A stretch of 51,558 bases of DNA, taken from Saprospiraceae bacterium (GTDB lineage Bacteria; Bacteroidota; Bacteroidia; Chitinophagales; Saprospiraceae). Shown here in pieces: positions 32,026-41,356 of the stretch. Below the pieces are notes generated by a model. It was not told where the DNA came from and did not search any database. It saw only the letters and a list, made by a program, of their open reading frames with translations. Location: positions 1 to 51,558 of the forward strand of contig JALHQW010000057.1 of assembly GCA_022841745.1 (NCBI GenBank). The letters are read 5' to 3'. The position numbers and the translations under genes were made by a program. Position 1 is the first letter of the stretch, and each line of letters begins with the position of its first letter.

Positions 32026-33261
32026 TCAGGAGTTTTTGGTGAGTAGGTTCATTGTGTACATTTTGCCGGGACTGAATTTTTCTTTCCATACAGTCAGTGT
32101 CTCGTCGCTGTCGGGCCTTGTGAATTGGACGCCCTTTTCCAACCTTTCGGTAACAACGATATGCCTTAGCTCAAGCAAATCAAGGAAATAGGGTGAATGG
32201 GAAGTCGCCATTACTTGTATTTTTCTAGCATACAATCCCATTTTTATTTCATCCAACAACAATGAAATTGTTCTTGGGTCAAGCCCATTCTCAACCTCAT
32301 CAATCATTACCATTGTTGGAGGGTTGGGATTGTTGAAAACCGTGAGCAAGGCGAGTATCCGCAAAGTCCCAGCGGAAAACAACCAGCCAGGAATGGGCAG
32401 TTTTACATTCTCCTCTTTCATCTGCAATTCAACGGTGCGCTGTAGTTCACTTTTGACCTTGGCTTGCACATCCGATAAATAGGGCAGCACATACTTCATT
32501 TTTTGAACGACCGTGTCCAAAAACTCAGGCTTTTCTGATAGTTCTCTCAATACTTCTGCAATATTCCTCCCTTGCCAATCTAAGCGAATAAACTGCTGCG
32601 TGCGGCTTTGTGCAATGGGCAGCCCCATGTCATGGGCATTTAGGCTGATGAATTGCCAGCCAAAAACATAATCGGCAAAACGAATCAAAGGCAGTGAACG
32701 AAAGGGCAATCGCACTGCTGCAAGCAATTGGGTCACGTATTCGGTGCCGTAATTGGCTTGGGCCGTGATGGCGCCTTTTGCATCCGCATCTTGACCGACC
32801 ATCTTGTACCCCGGTATATACTTTACCGTTCCGTACCCGTTTGGTTCCGTGGCCACTACGCTATAATATTCCTCCTTGTTAAGCCGCAGCGATTCATATT
32901 CAATCACATACTTATCGCCATTCTCCGTCGTGTTGAAGTGGACGTCGTACTCAAAACGGTCTTTGTCCAGCTTGCAGACCAAGCTGATTTCGATGGGCTT
33001 GTAGCGGCGTCTAAATCCGTTGGGTGTGGACTCTGGTTTGGGCAACAAGGCTGAATGATGGCGAATTTGCTCCATACCACCCCATATTTCCATCGCAGCC
33101 TCAACTCCCCTGATATAAGCATCTTGCAAAGTGCGCAATGCCTCCAACACACTGCTTTTGCCACTTCCATTGTTGCCGATGAACACGCAAAAGTCGCCGG
33201 GCCGCAGCTTGCCGCTGTCCTTCACTGCCTTAAAATTCTTGATACGTACGCTTTCTATCAT
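32026..33261 (-). CDS. AAA (ABC/OLD-type) ATPase of a defence pair
   Basis: A 411-residue SMC/OLD-like ATPase. Walker A is GNNGSGKS at residues 29-36 after IKNFKAVKD. The signature-like segment is GWLFSAGTLRIL, Walker B is MVMIDEVENGLDP near residue 320, and the switch histidine is in ATSHSPYFLD. There are no TM segments. It is followed after 5 bases by the TOPRIM-like gene, the usual order for ATPase-nuclease defence pairs in which the ATPase senses infection. It starts 26 bases after the methyltransferase stop, so it is read in the same leftward operon. Confidence 0.8.
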   Translation of the reverse strand: MIESVRIKNFKAVKDSGKLRPGDFCVFIGNNGSGKSSVLEALRTLQDAYIRGVEAAMEIWGGMEQIRHHSALLPKPESTPNGFRRRYKPIEISLVCKLDKDRFEYDVHFNTTENGDKYVIEYESLRLNKEEYYSVVATEPNGYGTVKYIPGYKMVGQDADAKGAITAQANYGTEYVTQLLAAVRLPFRSLPLIRFADYVFGWQFISLNAHDMGLPIAQSRTQQFIRLDWQGRNIAEVLRELSEKPEFLDTVVQKMKYVLPYLSDVQAKVKSELQRTVELQMKEENVKLPIPGWLFSAGTLRILALLTVFNNPNPPTMVMIDEVENGLDPRTISLLLDEIKMGLYARKIQVMATSHSPYFLDLLELRHIVVTERLEKGVQFTRPDSDETLTVWKEKFSPGKMYTMNLLTKNS

Positions 33262-33287
33262 GTCGTTTGCTTTTTGGCAAAATTAAC

Positions 33288-36200
33288 TCATTGCTCCTCA
33301 TTGAATGTTCCCCGCTCCAAATCCCTGAAATTGTTCCGTATCTCCGTGCGCTCCCCGGCCCCCACTGTGGGCAGCGACCCCAGCAAATACCCCATCTCCT
33401 CCTCGTTCAGGCCGTACAGCCGCATCACCAGCGCATCTATCTTCGCTTCCCAGGTACCCGTCTCCCCGCCCGACCGCTTGCCTGCCAGCACCCGCTCTAC
33501 CAAACGCTCCAAACGCCCCTCCTCCTCGTCGCTCGCACTCGCTATGGGAAGTTGTTCGATTTTGTATTTAGCCCACATCATTGTTCCCATTCCAGTAGTT
33601 GAGGATATTTGATTAAAGTACCATCCTGCGACTCTAGAATTTAATATAGCTTGTAAATACTTTAGCTGCTTACCTATCATTATATAGCATTTATTGTTTG
33701 TGTAACAGCCGTTTTCGTCATACGAAAATTTCTGCATATCCGATATTTCTGACCATATAATTTTAGGCAATTCAAAAGCATAAGCATAATCGCAATTTCG
33801 CAAATTTGTCCAATGGTCTCCTTGGTCTTCTCTTTTCTTAAGCTCTTTTTCGTATTGCTCGAAATAGGGAATCAATGCTGGGTAATCCTCTGAAACAATG
33901 ACCCGGTTGTAGCGGATTTTACTACCTGAGCGGGGTTCTTCCCTAAAGACTTTATATTCTACACCGCCTTTATCAAAATAAGTCTCTCCGTCAACCTCAT
34001 AAACGTATTCTTCTTGTTCATCTTTGTTAAATAGATAACCGTTCGAGGTGAACATTAACCAATTCTTTGGTTCGCAAAAACCATATTTTTCTAAATCCCT
34101 ACCTCTTAGTATTGGTTTGAGTAGTTTATCATCTTGGACAGGCAGCGCAGTTTTATCTTCTTCAGAAATCAAGAAGGCTTTGTTAAAGCCAGTTAATATC
34201 CCACGAAAAATCTCAATGTCCCAATCCTTTAATTTTTTCCTTTTCCCCTCAATCTTTGCCTTCAGTGCCACAGCCTTTGCATCCCCGATATGCCAAGCCT
34301 CGGCGGTCAGGTCAGTTACGGGCGTTCCTTTTTCCTGTAGATATATGGTAAGGGGCTGTCCAGGCAGGTAGTCCTTGCCTATAGCTACGGCTTGCATTGG
34401 GGAGGTGTCTAAGCCTTTTTGTGCGAGCAGAATATTGGCCTCCACAATGGCTGCTTTGAAGATTTGGGCATCCTCAAAGTTTAGCAAAGCCAATGGGGTC
34501 GTATGGTTGGTGAAATAGCGGCGCAGGTGCTCGCCATACTGCGTTTTGAGCCAAGAATTGGAGGTGATATAGGCCATGACGCCACCGTGGCGCAGTATTC
34601 GGATGGCTTTTTCATAAAACAGGCAATAGAGGTCGGCAGTACGGGCAAAAGTCTCGAAGCCAGCAGCTTGCAGGGTATCGGTGTATTTGCCGAGTTTCTG
34701 GAGCTGCACATAAGGCGGGTTTCCGATGACGATATCGAAGCCTCCCCGGTCGAATACGTCTCGGAAATAAAGATTCCATAGGAACCAAGGCTTTTCAGGG
34801 CGGCGCTTTGCATCGTCGAGGCGGGCTTCTTTTTGCCCGTATATTTCGATTTCCGCTTCCAGCCTTGCAATCTCTTTCAGGATTTTACCCCGTTTCTTAA
34901 GGTCGAGGCTTTGGTTTTCCAATTGCTTTTTGAGCTCGGCCTGGTCAAAGTCGAGGCGGTTTTTTGTTTTACGGATGCCTTTGTTCAGGGCAGAATTGAC
35001 CTTTCCTTCTATTTTTTGGTGGATGCTCTCTTTTTCTGCCTTGTCCGGCATATCAAAGAACTTGTCCATCAATGCTACGAGCTTGTCCCGTTCCTCGCCT
35101 TCAAACCGCAGCAGGGTTTGTTGGCTTGTTGGTGCAAAAAGACTGCCTTGCGTTGGCTTTTTTAAAGGCTTGTCTTCTTGCTCGTCGGCGATGAGTTGGC
35201 TCAAGTCAATGCCCTCAAAGCTTTCCAGCAGCGAGTCGCCCTGCATGATTTTATAATCGAGGTTGGGCAGTTCCTGCGGTGTTTCCTCGTCCACCACCAG
35301 TGAGAGCCAGAAGCGCAGGCGGGCAATGTCCACAGCACCTTTGTCTTTGTCCACGCCATAGATGCAATGGTGAATGATGTCTTTTTTGAGGGCGGCGTAG
35401 TCCTCGGTGAGGTCGAGTTCCACTTGACAAAAGAAAACCTCGTGCAGCAAGCCCATCGGAAAAGCACCGGAGCCGATGGCAGGGTCGCAAATACGCACGT
35501 CCCTTAGCCGTTTTTCAATGGCACGGGCATTTTTATGAATGAAATTGTCCTTGCTGCCCCGCTGTTTGTGGCGCACAAAATCCGTTAGTTCGGCTTCGTC
35601 GTGCGCCCGGCTGTCGCTCCAAACCACATCCTTGGGCTTGACCTCGCCCAGCAGTTCCGTTTTCAGGTATTGCAACAGGCTTTCTTGGCACATATAATGG
35701 ACAATCTCTTTTGGGGTATAGTAGGCACCTTTTTCCTTGTTTTCTTCCAACAGGTTCTCAAAGATATGGCCCAACATTTCGGGGTCAATGCCCACCTCGT
35801 GGTCGTTGGGGCTGTTTTCGTCCACCGTGAAATTATAGGCATTAAAAAAATCAAAAAGCGCCGTGAAGCGTTCCGGTGCAAAATCAAGGTCGTTGGCTTG
35901 AGGCAGGTCGTCGTCAAATAGACCACCATTGAGGTAAGGCACACGCACCTCGCCCCAAGGTGCTTTGAAAAGGTCTCCTTTGCGGCGCTCGTTCAAGGTA
36001 TGGTAAAACAGGCGGCGAAGTTCTTGACTATGGAATTTGGCTTGTTCAGGGCTTTCCCGAAACAAACGGGCGATGAAATCGAAGTCGCCGTTATGCCAAC
36101 CCGCTTCCTTCTCCCCCTTTAGGGGGTCGGGGGGCTGAGCACCCAACCAGCCTTTTTTTTGCAAGAAATAGAGGAACACCAAGCGCCCCATGAGTTTTTT

Positions 36201-36854
36201 CACAAAATCCCGCATAGCCTTTTGGTCGTCGAATAAGGCGGCGGCATCGTGGTTGCTGTACAGGTCGTTGCAGAGTAATAGGTAATGCTCTTTGTATTTC
36301 TTGAAAAACTCGTCTCCGATTTTTTCCACGGAGAAGGCGGCGGCAATATCATCAAGTGTTTTAAGGGTGTTTGCCGTCAATAGCTCGAAGCGTTTCTTTG
36401 CCGTAAGTGTTCTTTCACCTTTCCCAAAGACATAAGTATAGCGTTTAGGCTCTGTCTCCCATTTTTCCAGTTCTCCGCTTTGGTTGTATTGTTGCCGTTT
36501 TGCAATAAATGAAAACCGCCATTTCCCCTTTTCATCATCCACATACACCGCTAGCGCTCCCGTCAGCATTGCGTTTTCGTTGATTTGGCTAACTATCTTG
36601 TTTAGTGCTACCCGGTTGATTTGAAGTTTGGTAGTGCCGGGGTTCAACCTGATTTCAAACAGGGCGAGCTGAGTATCATATTGGTCGTTGATGCGCACCG
36701 TACCGAACTGCACAAAGGATTCGATGCGTTCGTTGTCCATCGGTATGGCTTCCTCATGGGCGAACACATCGGCTTGGGCGGGAAAGAGCGAACGGATAAG
36801 TTCTTTCCATTTATCTCGGTTGTATTTTTCTGCGAGGAAGTCGTAATTCGTCAT
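33288..36854 (-). CDS. Eco57I-like type IIG restriction-modification / N6-adenine methyltransferase
   Basis: A 1188-residue protein of the Eco57I/PglX class. The N-terminal part (about 1-330) has no clear PD-(D/E)XK motif that I can assign. GAYYTPKEIVHYM lies near residue 378. The SAM motif CDPAIGSGAFPMGLL lies near 458, the catalytic NPPY in DIVIGNPPYVQL near 711, and then target-recognition sequence (about 800-1140: GILTGFNKAFLIS, KPILRGRDLEKYG, YYLQAILNSRVAGW-like). It should methylate adenine and possibly cut. It has a helicase with PLD domain upstream, so restriction may depend on that partner. Confidence 0.85.
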   Translation of the reverse strand: MTNYDFLAEKYNRDKWKELIRSLFPAQADVFAHEEAIPMDNERIESFVQFGTVRINDQYDTQLALFEIRLNPGTTKLQINRVALNKIVSQINENAMLTGALAVYVDDEKGKWRFSFIAKRQQYNQSGELEKWETEPKRYTYVFGKGERTLTAKKRFELLTANTLKTLDDIAAAFSVEKIGDEFFKKYKEHYLLLCNDLYSNHDAAALFDDQKAMRDFVKKLMGRLVFLYFLQKKGWLGAQPPDPLKGEKEAGWHNGDFDFIARLFRESPEQAKFHSQELRRLFYHTLNERRKGDLFKAPWGEVRVPYLNGGLFDDDLPQANDLDFAPERFTALFDFFNAYNFTVDENSPNDHEVGIDPEMLGHIFENLLEENKEKGAYYTPKEIVHYMCQESLLQYLKTELLGEVKPKDVVWSDSRAHDEAELTDFVRHKQRGSKDNFIHKNARAIEKRLRDVRICDPAIGSGAFPMGLLHEVFFCQVELDLTEDYAALKKDIIHHCIYGVDKDKGAVDIARLRFWLSLVVDEETPQELPNLDYKIMQGDSLLESFEGIDLSQLIADEQEDKPLKKPTQGSLFAPTSQQTLLRFEGEERDKLVALMDKFFDMPDKAEKESIHQKIEGKVNSALNKGIRKTKNRLDFDQAELKKQLENQSLDLKKRGKILKEIARLEAEIEIYGQKEARLDDAKRRPEKPWFLWNLYFRDVFDRGGFDIVIGNPPYVQLQKLGKYTDTLQAAGFETFARTADLYCLFYEKAIRILRHGGVMAYITSNSWLKTQYGEHLRRYFTNHTTPLALLNFEDAQIFKAAIVEANILLAQKGLDTSPMQAVAIGKDYLPGQPLTIYLQEKGTPVTDLTAEAWHIGDAKAVALKAKIEGKRKKLKDWDIEIFRGILTGFNKAFLISEEDKTALPVQDDKLLKPILRGRDLEKYGFCEPKNWLMFTSNGYLFNKDEQEEYVYEVDGETYFDKGGVEYKVFREEPRSGSKIRYNRVIVSEDYPALIPYFEQYEKELKKREDQGDHWTNLRNCDYAYAFELPKIIWSEISDMQKFSYDENGCYTNNKCYIMIGKQLKYLQAILNSRVAGWYFNQISSTTGMGTMMWAKYKIEQLPIASASDEEEGRLERLVERVLAGKRSGGETGTWEAKIDALVMRLYGLNEEEMGYLLGSLPTVGAGERTEIRNNFRDLERGTFNEEQ

Positions 36855-36880
36855 GTTTGAAGGGTGTATTTAGTGGCCTG

Positions 36881-36913
36881 AGTTAGGAGGTAACTTGAAG
36901 TTACCTCCTAACT
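36881..36913. repeat. perfect 16-bp palindrome with one-base loop
   Basis: AGTTAGGAGGTAACTT (36881-36896) is followed by G and by its exact complement. It fills the 65-bp gap between the YhcG-type nuclease and the methyltransferase genes. It has no T run. Like the palindrome at 2.43 kb it has almost no loop, so a REP-like element, an mRNA processing site or a protein-binding site is possible. Confidence 0.75.
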
Positions 36914-36919
36914 TAGCGG

Positions 36920-37960
36920 TCATGGATGCCTGTTTTCGATTTGTTTTTTGGAAGCGATGAAAAACTGGTGCAGCTTCCGCTTCAACAAGTCTTTGGGGAG
37001 GCTTTCGGTGATGTAGCGCCCTACTTTCACATTGGTTTTGTCGAGTTGGAGCAGTTCAATCTGCTCGTCGTTGCCCTCGGCGCAGAGAATCAAGCCAATG
37101 GGCTGCTCCTCTTCGGGTTCGGTTTCATATTTTTCAAGCCAGCGCAGGTAGAGTTCCATTTGCCCCTTGTAGGCGGCTTCGAATTTCCCGATTTTGAGGT
37201 CAATGGCAACTAAGCGCTTGAGTTTTCGGTGGTAAAAAAGCAGGTCGAGCTTGTAGTCCTTGCCATCAATGACCATGCGCTTCTGGCGCTCCATAAAGGC
37301 AAAGCCACGACCGAGTTCGAGCAGGAACTCCTCTAATTTTTCGAGGATGGCACGTTCGAGGTCCTTTTCCTGAAAGGTGTCTTTCAGCCCCAGAAAGTCC
37401 AGCACGTATGGGTCTTTGAAGACCAAATCCGGGCTGAGTTTGTCCTCCTCCTTTAGCGTCTGCAATTCTAATTTGGCGAGTTCTTCCGGCTTGGCGGAGA
37501 TGGCGGTGCGCTCAAAGAGCATGGAGCGGATTTTTTCTCGCAAGATGCTGACGGGCCAGTTTTCGATACGGCACACCTGGGCGTAAAACTCTCGCTCCAA
37601 CTCGTTTTTTATGGGAAGCAAGAGCGTGAAATGCGTCCAGCTCAATTGTCGCATCAGCGATGCGACAATTTCCCGGTCAGGAAATTCCTTCGGAAACTGC
37701 ATGATTCGGCGGAGGTTTTTCTCCGCATAGCTGCCTCCATATTCCTCCACCAATTGTCGTGACAGTGTTGCAACAATTTGCTTGCCATAAGCTGCACGCT
37801 CATTTTTCAGCACCTCTTCATTGATGCGCTTCCCGATGTTCCAGTAGAGCAGGGTCAGCCCAGCGTTCACAGTCTGGCTGACCGCTTGCCGGGTATCTTC
37901 AATCATCCCTCGGATGTCGGAGAATAGTTGGTGGTCGGATGGAGTAAGGCTGTTTTCCAT
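36920..37960 (-). CDS. YhcG-type PDDEXK nuclease (DUF1016)
   Basis: A 346-residue protein of the YhcG family. The N-terminal helical DUF1016 domain (about 10-150) shows LLYWNIGKRINEEVL, YGKQIVATLSRQL, GGSYAEKNLRRIMQFP and LSWTHFTLLLPI. The C-terminal PDDEXK domain (about 180-330) has DFLGL, LDLLFYHRKLKRLVAIDLKIG with the D and DLK of the nuclease site, and GLILCAEGND. Such nucleases are common in defence islands and beside type I restriction genes. The start at 37960, 16 bases after the helicase stop, is preferred over one at 37987 that overlaps the upstream gene. Confidence 0.85.
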   Translation of the reverse strand: MENSLTPSDHQLFSDIRGMIEDTRQAVSQTVNAGLTLLYWNIGKRINEEVLKNERAAYGKQIVATLSRQLVEEYGGSYAEKNLRRIMQFPKEFPDREIVASLMRQLSWTHFTLLLPIKNELEREFYAQVCRIENWPVSILREKIRSMLFERTAISAKPEELAKLELQTLKEEDKLSPDLVFKDPYVLDFLGLKDTFQEKDLERAILEKLEEFLLELGRGFAFMERQKRMVIDGKDYKLDLLFYHRKLKRLVAIDLKIGKFEAAYKGQMELYLRWLEKYETEPEEEQPIGLILCAEGNDEQIELLQLDKTNVKVGRYITESLPKDLLKRKLHQFFIASKKQIENRHP

Positions 37961-37976
37961 CAGTATTTTTTTTCTG

Positions 37977-40900
37977 TTATGCGTCAAAGCTTTCTGATAA
38001 AATAATCTCCGGTTTCCCGGCTGGTTTTAGGGGCTTGTCCATTGTCGAAGCGTTTTCGTTTTCGCCGTTGGTTGGCTTGGTGTATTCCCGCAGGATGCCA
38101 AGTGTTTCGCCGAGCAGAACCACGCCGTTGCGGGTCGTTTTGTCCTTGAAGTGCTTGTCGAGTTTGCGAACAAGATTCGGGTACTTGCCCAAGCGCAAGG
38201 TCTCGATTCCCCGGCGCAGTTCTTCCCGTTCGGCGTCATTGACAAAAGAGCCTGGCACAAGGGCAGCCAAGTGTTTTATCACCCGCTTTTCCGCTGGGCT
38301 TCCGCTGGTATCCACCGCTTGTGTGCTAACGGCGATGGTTTCCGCTTCTCGCTTGTGTTCGCCTGCTGCCAGTTCTACATGTTCGTGGTGCTTTCCATGC
38401 AAAGGAATGGATTTCTCATCGGCGAAGGCTTTGAACCGGTCGGCAGCTTCGATGAAGGTCAATGCCTTCATGCTCTCGTCCCGGTCAATGAAAAAGAAAC
38501 TGTTCCGGCGTCCGCTGCGGATATAGGTCAAAGTGCTGCCCGACTGCTCCTCGCTTCGCCTTCCGGTGCGAGCACGTTTGGGCATGTCCTTTATTTTTTT
38601 GAACCAAACGGGGTCTTCGTTCCTGAATTTGCGGAGCGCCATGAGGTACTCGATTCGGCGGTCTTTTTCCTCTTTTTCCGGGCTGAAAAGCCCGAAGGTT
38701 TGCACGTCCTCCAGTTCGTGATAGACCTGGCTATCCTCGCCCAATGCGGCGTGAAACGATTGCAGTTTGATGAATGCCCGTTTCTGCAATTCAATATCGC
38801 TGTCCACCTTGGAGGTCGGGAAGAAATTGTAGATGAACACGTTCCCTGCCGTGGAACCGATTCGGTTGATGCGACCGATGCGCTGCATCAGGCGGGTGGA
38901 ATTCCAGGGGGTGTCGTAGTTGACGATGATATTTGCCCGGTGAAGGTTTACGCCCTCTGCCAGCACGTCGGTGGCGATGATGATGTTGTAGTCGTTTTTC
39001 TTTTCGCTTTCCTTGATGTTGGCGTCGAAATTGGCTTTGATGACTGCCTCCTTCTGTTTGCGGTTGTCGGCGGTGATGGTCAGCACCTTGAACTCAGGGT
39101 GAGCTTCCATTTGCCCTTGTAGGTATTTGGTGGTCACGGCGGCTTCCGAAAAAACGACGAGCTTGCCCTCCTTGTTGATGCCCTTGCCGAGCAGCTCGGT
39201 TTTCAATCGGTGCAGGAATTCGTCCCATTTTGGGTCTTGCTCCACGGTGTTCCATTTTTTTGTCAAATCGTCCAGCACAGCTTGGTCGTCTTGTAGCCTT
39301 GGCAAAAAATCTTCCTTGAAATCTTCCGCTTTGCAAATCAGCACCTTGTCCGATTTCTCCATCAGTTCAAAGACGAGTTTCTCTAAGCCCTCTTCGTCAT
39401 CGTTGTTGATGTATTCGGATACTTTTCCCTTGAGTTCCGGCACGATAAAGACCTTGTCATTGGCAAACATCTTAATCATGGCGCCATTGGCGCTGTGGAA
39501 ATGGTTCAAGGTGCTTTTGAAGGCTGCGAAGCTGCTGTCCAAGCGCTTGAGCAAAAGGGTTTTCATAATCCTCGCCAACTGCTGTGAAATGAGTTCCGCT
39601 TGTGAAAACTTGTCCTGGTCTTCCTTTTTCACCAAGTTGGCGATAGCCTGGTAACGGGCGTAGGTGATATGCTTGGAAAGCAGTTGAACGGTATTGTCGT
39701 ACAGCACTTCCATCGGTTCGTCGAGCACATAGAATATGCTGCGGGGCGGCTTTATTTTTGGGAAAATGATGCCTTGCGAACGGGCATCGTCCCGGTAAGC
39801 TGCGTTTTCCTCAATATCCGTTCTTGTTCGGCGCACGGTCAGGGGTTCAAGCACATTTTCCCTTACCCGGTCGTATAGTTCTTTCACTCTTGCTTTGACT
39901 TCCTTCAAATCGCTGAGGTATTTCAGTTGCTTGTACTCCTCGATGATTGGAACAAAAAACCGTTGCAGGTTCGGCACGGCTTCCAGCGAAGTGTCCTTGG
40001 CGTCCATGAACAGGTAAATCTGGTTGCGCAGGTCTTCTGGTCGGTTGTTCAGCGGGGTAGCAGAAACGAGTATTACCCGTTTCTTTCGGTCTTCATCGGT
40101 GATGATATGCCCGGTCTGGCGGGGCGGGGTCTTGCAGATTTTTTGAAGGAGGTCGAAGCCCAAGGAAATGTCGGAACGGAACTTGTGCGCTTCATCTACG
40201 ATGACAAGGTCGTATTTTTCTGGGTTGTGGATTTTGTGCAGGCTTCCGTTGGTTTCAATTTTGAAATTCCGCAACCTGAATTTTTCCACCGTTTCTTCCC
40301 AATTGCTTTTGATGGCAGGTGGCGTGATGATTAGGATATTGGTATGCGAGCCATTGGCGAGTTGAAACTTCTTGGCTATCATGGTCGCAATGACCGTTTT
40401 GCCCAAACCCACCACATCGGAGAGGAAAAACCCCCGGTGGTCTTTCAACTTTTTGAAGCCATCGTTTACGGCTTCCATTTGATAGGTCAGGCGTTTGAAG
40501 CCTTCCGGCAAATCGAAGGGGTCTTCGGAATCGTAGTCAATGGCTTCGCCAAAGAACTCGATAAGGAATTTGACATAAAGTTCGTAAGGCGTGAAGGTGT
40601 CGTTGAGGAAGGTCTTTTTGGTTAGTTCATCGGCCACCTGCGGCTTTATTGGTACGCCTTCCTTCCAAAGTTTTTCAAAGGTTTCTTCGGCAAAGTCCAC
40701 GTCCACATCTTCCCGGAGTTCTACATTGAATTCGAAGTTGCCTTTTAGGCCGGGTTCTGTCAAATTACTGGAACCGGTGATGACAAAACCATAGCCGTTG
40801 CTGTGCTTCACCGCCTCCCTGAAAATGTAAATCTTGGCGTGGATGCGTTGGCTGGGGTGCGCCTTGATTTCGATTTTGCCTTCTACGATGTCGTGCAGGA

Positions 40901-41282
40901 AGGCTTTGATGCCGTCTTCTACCCGTTTCTCGTATTTGGCTCCTTGAATGTCTTCGAAGGCTTGCTTCAAAAAATCCTCTCGGATGTCGTCAGCTTTGAA
41001 CATCATTTCCAGGCCCTTCGCCACATAGATGCTTTCCAACAAGCCAACGTCAATGCCGATAAGCACCCGCACTTTTTCTGCCTTCTGCACATACTCCCGA
41101 ATCATGTAGTACCCCGAAGCCCGAAAGAACCCGACCAGTGCATCGAAAAAATGGATGCGCCGATGCTCGAAGATGCTTCGGATTTTGTTCAGGAGGGTAT
41201 TCTCTCCCTCGTTGGTGAAGAATTTGGTGGTTGTCGCCATTGCTGGTGTTGCGAGCATCTCAATAGTCTGTTTGGTATGCAA
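37977..41282 (-). CDS. PLD-nuclease/SNF2-helicase fusion of a restriction-like system
   Basis: An 1101-residue protein. A phospholipase-D-like nuclease domain (about 20-230) carries the HxK motif in RIHAKIYIF near residue 147 and GSSNLTEPGLKGNFE. An SNF2-type helicase core follows, with Walker A DVVGLGKTVIATM near 290, DEAH in VIVDEAHKF near 362, SATPLNNRPEDL, and helicase C motif VI QRIGRINRIG near 797. The C-terminal 250 residues are helical and unassigned. It should translocate on DNA and cut, working with the methyltransferase two genes downstream. NgoAVII/CglI-type and DISARM-type systems combine similar parts. Starts at Met9 or Met15 are possible. Confidence 0.85.
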   Translation of the reverse strand: MHTKQTIEMLATPAMATTTKFFTNEGENTLLNKIRSIFEHRRIHFFDALVGFFRASGYYMIREYVQKAEKVRVLIGIDVGLLESIYVAKGLEMMFKADDIREDFLKQAFEDIQGAKYEKRVEDGIKAFLHDIVEGKIEIKAHPSQRIHAKIYIFREAVKHSNGYGFVITGSSNLTEPGLKGNFEFNVELREDVDVDFAEETFEKLWKEGVPIKPQVADELTKKTFLNDTFTPYELYVKFLIEFFGEAIDYDSEDPFDLPEGFKRLTYQMEAVNDGFKKLKDHRGFFLSDVVGLGKTVIATMIAKKFQLANGSHTNILIITPPAIKSNWEETVEKFRLRNFKIETNGSLHKIHNPEKYDLVIVDEAHKFRSDISLGFDLLQKICKTPPRQTGHIITDEDRKKRVILVSATPLNNRPEDLRNQIYLFMDAKDTSLEAVPNLQRFFVPIIEEYKQLKYLSDLKEVKARVKELYDRVRENVLEPLTVRRTRTDIEENAAYRDDARSQGIIFPKIKPPRSIFYVLDEPMEVLYDNTVQLLSKHITYARYQAIANLVKKEDQDKFSQAELISQQLARIMKTLLLKRLDSSFAAFKSTLNHFHSANGAMIKMFANDKVFIVPELKGKVSEYINNDDEEGLEKLVFELMEKSDKVLICKAEDFKEDFLPRLQDDQAVLDDLTKKWNTVEQDPKWDEFLHRLKTELLGKGINKEGKLVVFSEAAVTTKYLQGQMEAHPEFKVLTITADNRKQKEAVIKANFDANIKESEKKNDYNIIIATDVLAEGVNLHRANIIVNYDTPWNSTRLMQRIGRINRIGSTAGNVFIYNFFPTSKVDSDIELQKRAFIKLQSFHAALGEDSQVYHELEDVQTFGLFSPEKEEKDRRIEYLMALRKFRNEDPVWFKKIKDMPKRARTGRRSEEQSGSTLTYIRSGRRNSFFFIDRDESMKALTFIEAADRFKAFADEKSIPLHGKHHEHVELAAGEHKREAETIAVSTQAVDTSGSPAEKRVIKHLAALVPGSFVNDAEREELRRGIETLRLGKYPNLVRKLDKHFKDKTTRNGVVLLGETLGILREYTKPTNGENENASTMDKPLKPAGKPEIILSESFDA

Positions 41283-41356
41283 AGATGGCGCAATGATACG
41301 GAAAATGGCGGGTTGGAAGGCGTGGGAAGCGGCAGATTCAGTAGCGAGGATTGGTG

